Source: Desulfobacteraceae bacterium (GTDB lineage Bacteria > Desulfobacterota > DSM-4660 > Desulfatiglandales > Desulfatiglandaceae). From it: DNA of 7,173 nucleotides. Positions within the stretch are counted from its first letter, which is position 1. Every line of letters starts with the position of its first letter. The notes beneath the pieces are model-generated. The model did no database searches. It had not been told where the DNA came from and saw only the letters and a program-made list of their open reading frames with translations. Below, piece by piece: positions 5,149 to 7,173 of the stretch. A program made the position numbers and the translations under genes. The stretch is from assembly GCA_020349865.1 (NCBI GenBank), contig CP070700.1, forward strand, positions 705,598-712,770, written 5' to 3'.

Positions 5149-6135
5149 ATGCCAGCGAATCTACCGCCGCAGTATTTTGAAGCCGAAAAGCGTTACCGAG
5201 AGGCCGGTAACCCCGCAGAAAAGGTCGAAGCCCTCGAAGAAATGCTGACGATCATGCCCAAGCATAAGGGCACGGATAAGCTTCGTGCGTCTCTCCGGCG
5301 TAAGATCTCCAAATTTAAGGACCAGTCACGGCAAAAAAAAGGGACATCGAGGGCTGAGACAGCCTATTCAATTGACAAAGAAGGCGCTGCTCAAGTTGTC
5401 GTGATAGGACCTCCCAACTCGGGAAAGTCCTCGCTTATCGGTGAATTGACCAACGCAAAACCGGAAGTGGCTGATTTTCCGCATTCGACGTGGAAACCTA
5501 CTCCTGGAATGGTCCCCTACGAGAACGTTCAGTTTCAGCTCATCGATACCCCGCCCATTACGCCTGAGTACATAGATCCCTGGATGGCAGACCTCATCCG
5601 TCGCTGTGAGATTATCGCGATCCTCATTGATCTCAAAAAGGACCCCTTAGAACAATTTGAAGAAACTTTCTTCGTGCTTCAAGGTTTGCGTGTTTTTCCT
5701 GAGGATTTCCCTATTCCCAAAGACCTCAGAAAATCACCTTTCATAAAAAAAATGATCGTACTGGTAAATAAAGTTGATGATGTATCGGATCAGGAGGATT
5801 ATGAGATATTTCTGGACCTTTGGGAATCTCAGTTGCCTTCACTGGCGATTTCCACACGCAGGGGCTACCATCTGACGCAATTGTTAGAAATTATTTATGA
5901 TCTTGCAGGGATTATTCGTGTGTTTACAAAGGCGCCAGGCAAGAAGCCAGATCATAACAACCCCTTTGTCATTCCCAAGAATAGCACTCTCGAGGAACTG
6001 GCCGGTCGGATCCATAAAGACTTTGTGAGTAATCTGAAGTTTGCCAGGATATGGGGAAAATCGGTCTTTGACGGTCAAATGGTTCAGCGGGACCACATCC
6101 TGCAAGAGGGGGACGTTGTCGAGATTCATACTTAG
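5149..6135 (+). CDS. GTPase with C-terminal TGS domain (Obg/DRG-like)
   Basis: A 328-residue P-loop GTPase related to the Obg/DRG group; such proteins often act with ribosomes or RNA, but the role of this branch is not known to me. Residues 1-70 form a charged helical N-terminus (YFEAEKRYREA, EALEEMLTIMPKHKGTDKL). The GTPase core has G1 GPPNSGKSS (87-95), a switch I with PHSTWKPTPG (111-120), G3 DTPP (133-136), G4 NKVD (207-210) and G5-like STRRG (235-239). The TGS domain covers about 260-328, ending DHILQEGDVVEIHT. G3 has Pro where the canonical DxxG has Gly. The ATG at 5149 has no clear Shine-Dalgarno, yet there is no other ATG or GTG before an in-frame TGA, and MPANLPPQYFEAEKR looks like the natural family start. 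The cupin gene follows 122 bases later and may share a transcript. No symbol is secure. Confidence 0.9.
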   Translation: MPANLPPQYFEAEKRYREAGNPAEKVEALEEMLTIMPKHKGTDKLRASLRRKISKFKDQSRQKKGTSRAETAYSIDKEGAAQVVVIGPPNSGKSSLIGELTNAKPEVADFPHSTWKPTPGMVPYENVQFQLIDTPPITPEYIDPWMADLIRRCEIIAILIDLKKDPLEQFEETFFVLQGLRVFPEDFPIPKDLRKSPFIKKMIVLVNKVDDVSDQEDYEIFLDLWESQLPSLAISTRRGYHLTQLLEIIYDLAGIIRVFTKAPGKKPDHNNPFVIPKNSTLEELAGRIHKDFVSNLKFARIWGKSVFDGQMVQRDHILQEGDVVEIHT

Positions 6136-6247
6136 TGAGAAGAAAAGTCTGTCAAATCTTGTAAAAAAACAGGTGTAACAGTTCAGCGCTTTGAAAGTTA
6201 TTTTGGACAAACTACTGCCGGAAGCTTACACTATTGAATGTCGAATT

Positions 6248-6252
6248 GGAGG
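6248..6252 (+). promoter_or_regulatory. GGAGG ribosome binding site that sets the cupin start
   Basis: GGAGG is followed by AACAG and GTG at 6258-6260. The upstream alternative TTG at 6234 has only a weak purine run at a poor distance. Confidence 0.65.
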
Positions 6253-6257
6253 AACAG

Positions 6258-6587
6258 GTGCACTATTTTTGCGATTTAGAAAACAGGGAAGCGAAAGAAA
6301 CCGTCCCCGGTGTGCTCATTCGCACCTTTTGGGGCAACGAGATGCTGCTATCTATTGTCGATTTGGCTGCAAACGCTGTTGTACCCGCTCATAGTCATCC
6401 CCACGAGCAAGCCGGCGCTGTTATATCTGGCGAGTTCGAGATGACCATCAGCGGGGAAACACGCCGGCTCAAGCCAGGGGATACTTACATCATTCCTGGG
6501 GGTGTAGAGCACGGTGCCAGGACAGGTGATACCCCTGCCAGAGCTTTGGATATGTTCAGCCCCGTCCGAGAAGATTATCAATACTGA
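6258..6587 (+). CDS. Single-domain cupin protein
   Basis: A small beta-barrel cupin of 109 residues from the chosen GTG start; substrate unknown. Motif 1 is HSHPHEQAGAVISG (45-58), with H45, H47 and Q51 as likely metal ligands; motif 2 is PGDTYIIPGGVEHGA (73-87), with H85 as the last ligand. The HPHEQ form is common in bacterial single cupins that bind iron, zinc or manganese; functions range from sugar or quercetin chemistry to sensing. The longer frame begins at TTG 6234 without a good ribosome binding site. GTG at 6258 has GGAGG five bases before it, so it is preferred; the difference is eight codons. It lies downstream of the GTPase gene in the same direction with no evident terminator between them. 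Confidence 0.88.
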   Translation: MHYFCDLENREAKETVPGVLIRTFWGNEMLLSIVDLAANAVVPAHSHPHEQAGAVISGEFEMTISGETRRLKPGDTYIIPGGVEHGARTGDTPARALDMFSPVREDYQY

Positions 6588-6752
6588 TACCTTCCTGCTC
6601 GAATGCAGGGAATTGGTACGCACAGAGGTTAGCCTTGAGGATGGTTTCACGCGCTTGTAGCTGGTCTTGCGGCGGAAGCTTTTTACGCCCTCGGCGCGGT
6701 AGGTGAAGCGCGGGCCGTTACTTTTCTATTTTAAAAAAGGAGGTCAATAAAA
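6588..6752. other. Gap between cupin and TIGR04076 genes with a GC-rich core
   Basis: This 165-base gap contains a GC-rich core at about 6643-6720, unlike the A/T-rich flanks. One plus-strand frame through it reads protein-like for about 30 codons (VAGLAAEAFYALGAVGEARA) from a TGA to a TAA, without a start codon or ribosome binding site. It may be a remnant of a lost gene or a structured leader. No promoter or terminator was identified. Confidence 0.3.
6737..6744 (+). promoter_or_regulatory. Strong ribosome binding site of the TIGR04076-like gene
   Basis: AAGGAGGT, a full Shine-Dalgarno match, is followed by eight A-rich bases and the ATG at 6753. It suggests efficient translation of the small protein. 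Confidence 0.8.
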
Positions 6753-7031
6753 ATGGCGCAAGATCCAGGAATAGGAAAAAAAATTATTGCTACAATTACA
6801 GGTGTGAAAGGCAATTGCAGCGCTGGTCATCAGGAAGGTGATACATTTGAGATCAGTTGTCATAATCCCGCAGGACTGTGCGGGTTTTTTTATCATGACA
6901 TCTTTCCCAGCCTTTCAACTTTTCAATTTGGAGGGAATCTCCCCTGGTGGAAGGGTGATACGATTCAACTTCAATGCCCCGACACCTATAACCTTGTAAC
7001 TATGAAACTGGAGAGATCTGAACGCAATTAA
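6753..7031 (+). CDS. Small Cys-containing protein, TIGR04076 family
   Basis: A 92-residue cytoplasmic-looking protein matching my recollection of the TIGR04076 pattern: an N-terminal beta-strand then a Cys-x3-His motif (C22, H26 in GNCSAGHQEGDTFEI), a PAGLC segment (39-43), a YHDIFPSL stretch, QFGGNLPWWKGD (58-69), and a CPD motif with C75. Function in the family is unknown; the conserved Cys and His suggest metal or cofactor binding, or redox chemistry. Such genes are frequent in anaerobes, often as single genes. The usual proline after the first Cys (CPxGH) is Ser here, and the Cys-Pro after PAGLC is Gly-Phe, so this is a divergent member. Start is fixed by a full AAGGAGGT. No partner gene is evident. 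Confidence 0.8.
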   Translation: MAQDPGIGKKIIATITGVKGNCSAGHQEGDTFEISCHNPAGLCGFFYHDIFPSLSTFQFGGNLPWWKGDTIQLQCPDTYNLVTMKLERSERN

Positions 7032-7050
7032 CAAAAAAATTTGTAATATT

Positions 7051-7173
7051 TTAGCTGTTTGAAAATAGTACAAAAAGGGCCGTGGATATCTCTTTCAGAA
7101 GGGCCGCAAAAAACTGCATCATTCCATTGAACGGCAGATTGGCCTTAAAACTCGACCCAGGACAGCCCCATAA
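7051..7173. other. Right window edge, open on both strands; possible end or start of another gene
   Basis: On the minus strand 40 codons are open from the edge to a TAA at 7051-7053 (ending FAALLKEISTALFVLFSNS), which could be the C-terminus of a gene entering from the right and converging on the TIGR04076-like gene. On the plus strand a frame opens after a TAG at 7052-7054 and is still open at the edge; GTG at 7082 is a possible start, but AAGGG lies too close to be a good ribosome binding site. Both look protein-like and I cannot choose between them. AAGGGCCG occurs twice (7075-7082 and 7099-7106). Confidence 0.25.

Noticed and set aside
5884..6210. 108-codon minus-strand ORF over the 3' end of the GTPase gene
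   Set aside because: It is antisense to the TGS domain and has no family features or ribosome binding site.
4380..6587. vapBC, GTPase and cupin as a single multi-gene defence system
   Set aside because: vapBC is a complete module with its own promoter, a gap of about 100 bases separates it from the GTPase gene, and no effector or sensor logic links the genes.
6348..6650. 100-codon minus-strand ORF over the cupin gene
   Set aside because: It is antisense to clear cupin motifs, so it is a shadow.
5086..7155. GGCCTTAAAA occurring near 5089 and near 7141, as possible element ends
   Set aside because: The match is only about ten bases, the flanks differ and no mobility gene lies between the copies; probably chance.

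Overview
The window reads as part of a chromosome from a Gram-negative, probably anaerobic bacterium. The best guess is Desulfobacterota (former Deltaproteobacteria) or a relative. This rests on family impressions only: a hexameric-type citrate synthase, a RecC homologue, a short TGS-domain GTPase and a TIGR04076-type small protein, with AGGAGG-like ribosome binding sites. No rRNA, tRNA, CRISPR array, transposase or integrase was seen.

Layout, left to right. Bases 1-442 (minus) hold the N-terminal 147 codons of recC, starting at a TTG and running off the left edge. Bases 443-628 are intergenic and include a hairpin just past the end of icd. Bases 629-1909 (minus) encode NADP-type isocitrate dehydrogenase (icd). 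Bases 1910-2133 are a shared divergent control region; it contains a possible 23-codon leader ORF in front of icd (1937-2008) and short ACTGG/CCAGT repeats in front of gltA. Bases 2134-3423 (plus) encode citrate synthase (gltA). Bases 3496-3972 (minus) encode a two-CBS-domain protein, converging on gltA. Bases 3973-4379 hold a possible small Cys-rich ORF and the promoter/operator of a toxin-antitoxin pair. Bases 4380-5045 (plus) are that pair: a Phd/YefM-type antitoxin and a PIN-domain VapC toxin with no gap between them. Bases 5149-6135 (plus) encode a GTPase with a C-terminal TGS domain, 6258-6587 (plus) a single-domain cupin, and 6753-7031 (plus) a TIGR04076-like small protein. The last 142 bases are open on both strands and may hold the edge of another gene.

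Function. GltA makes citrate and Icd oxidises isocitrate to 2-oxoglutarate. Their divergent arrangement suggests joint control of the oxidative TCA branch, which supplies 2-oxoglutarate and NADPH. Aconitase, the step between them, is not in the window. The VapBC pair looks like an independent module with its own autoregulated promoter. The remaining genes (CBS, GTPase, cupin, TIGR04076) are individually recognisable by fold, but their physiological roles are not visible here.

I found no clear undescribed multi-gene system. The most informative observations are two genes missed or mis-started by an ATG-only or longest-ORF reading (recC with TTG, the CBS gene with a shorter start), a compact three-half-site operator over the vapBC promoter, the possible leader ORF of icd, and a GTPase whose G3 motif lacks the canonical glycine.
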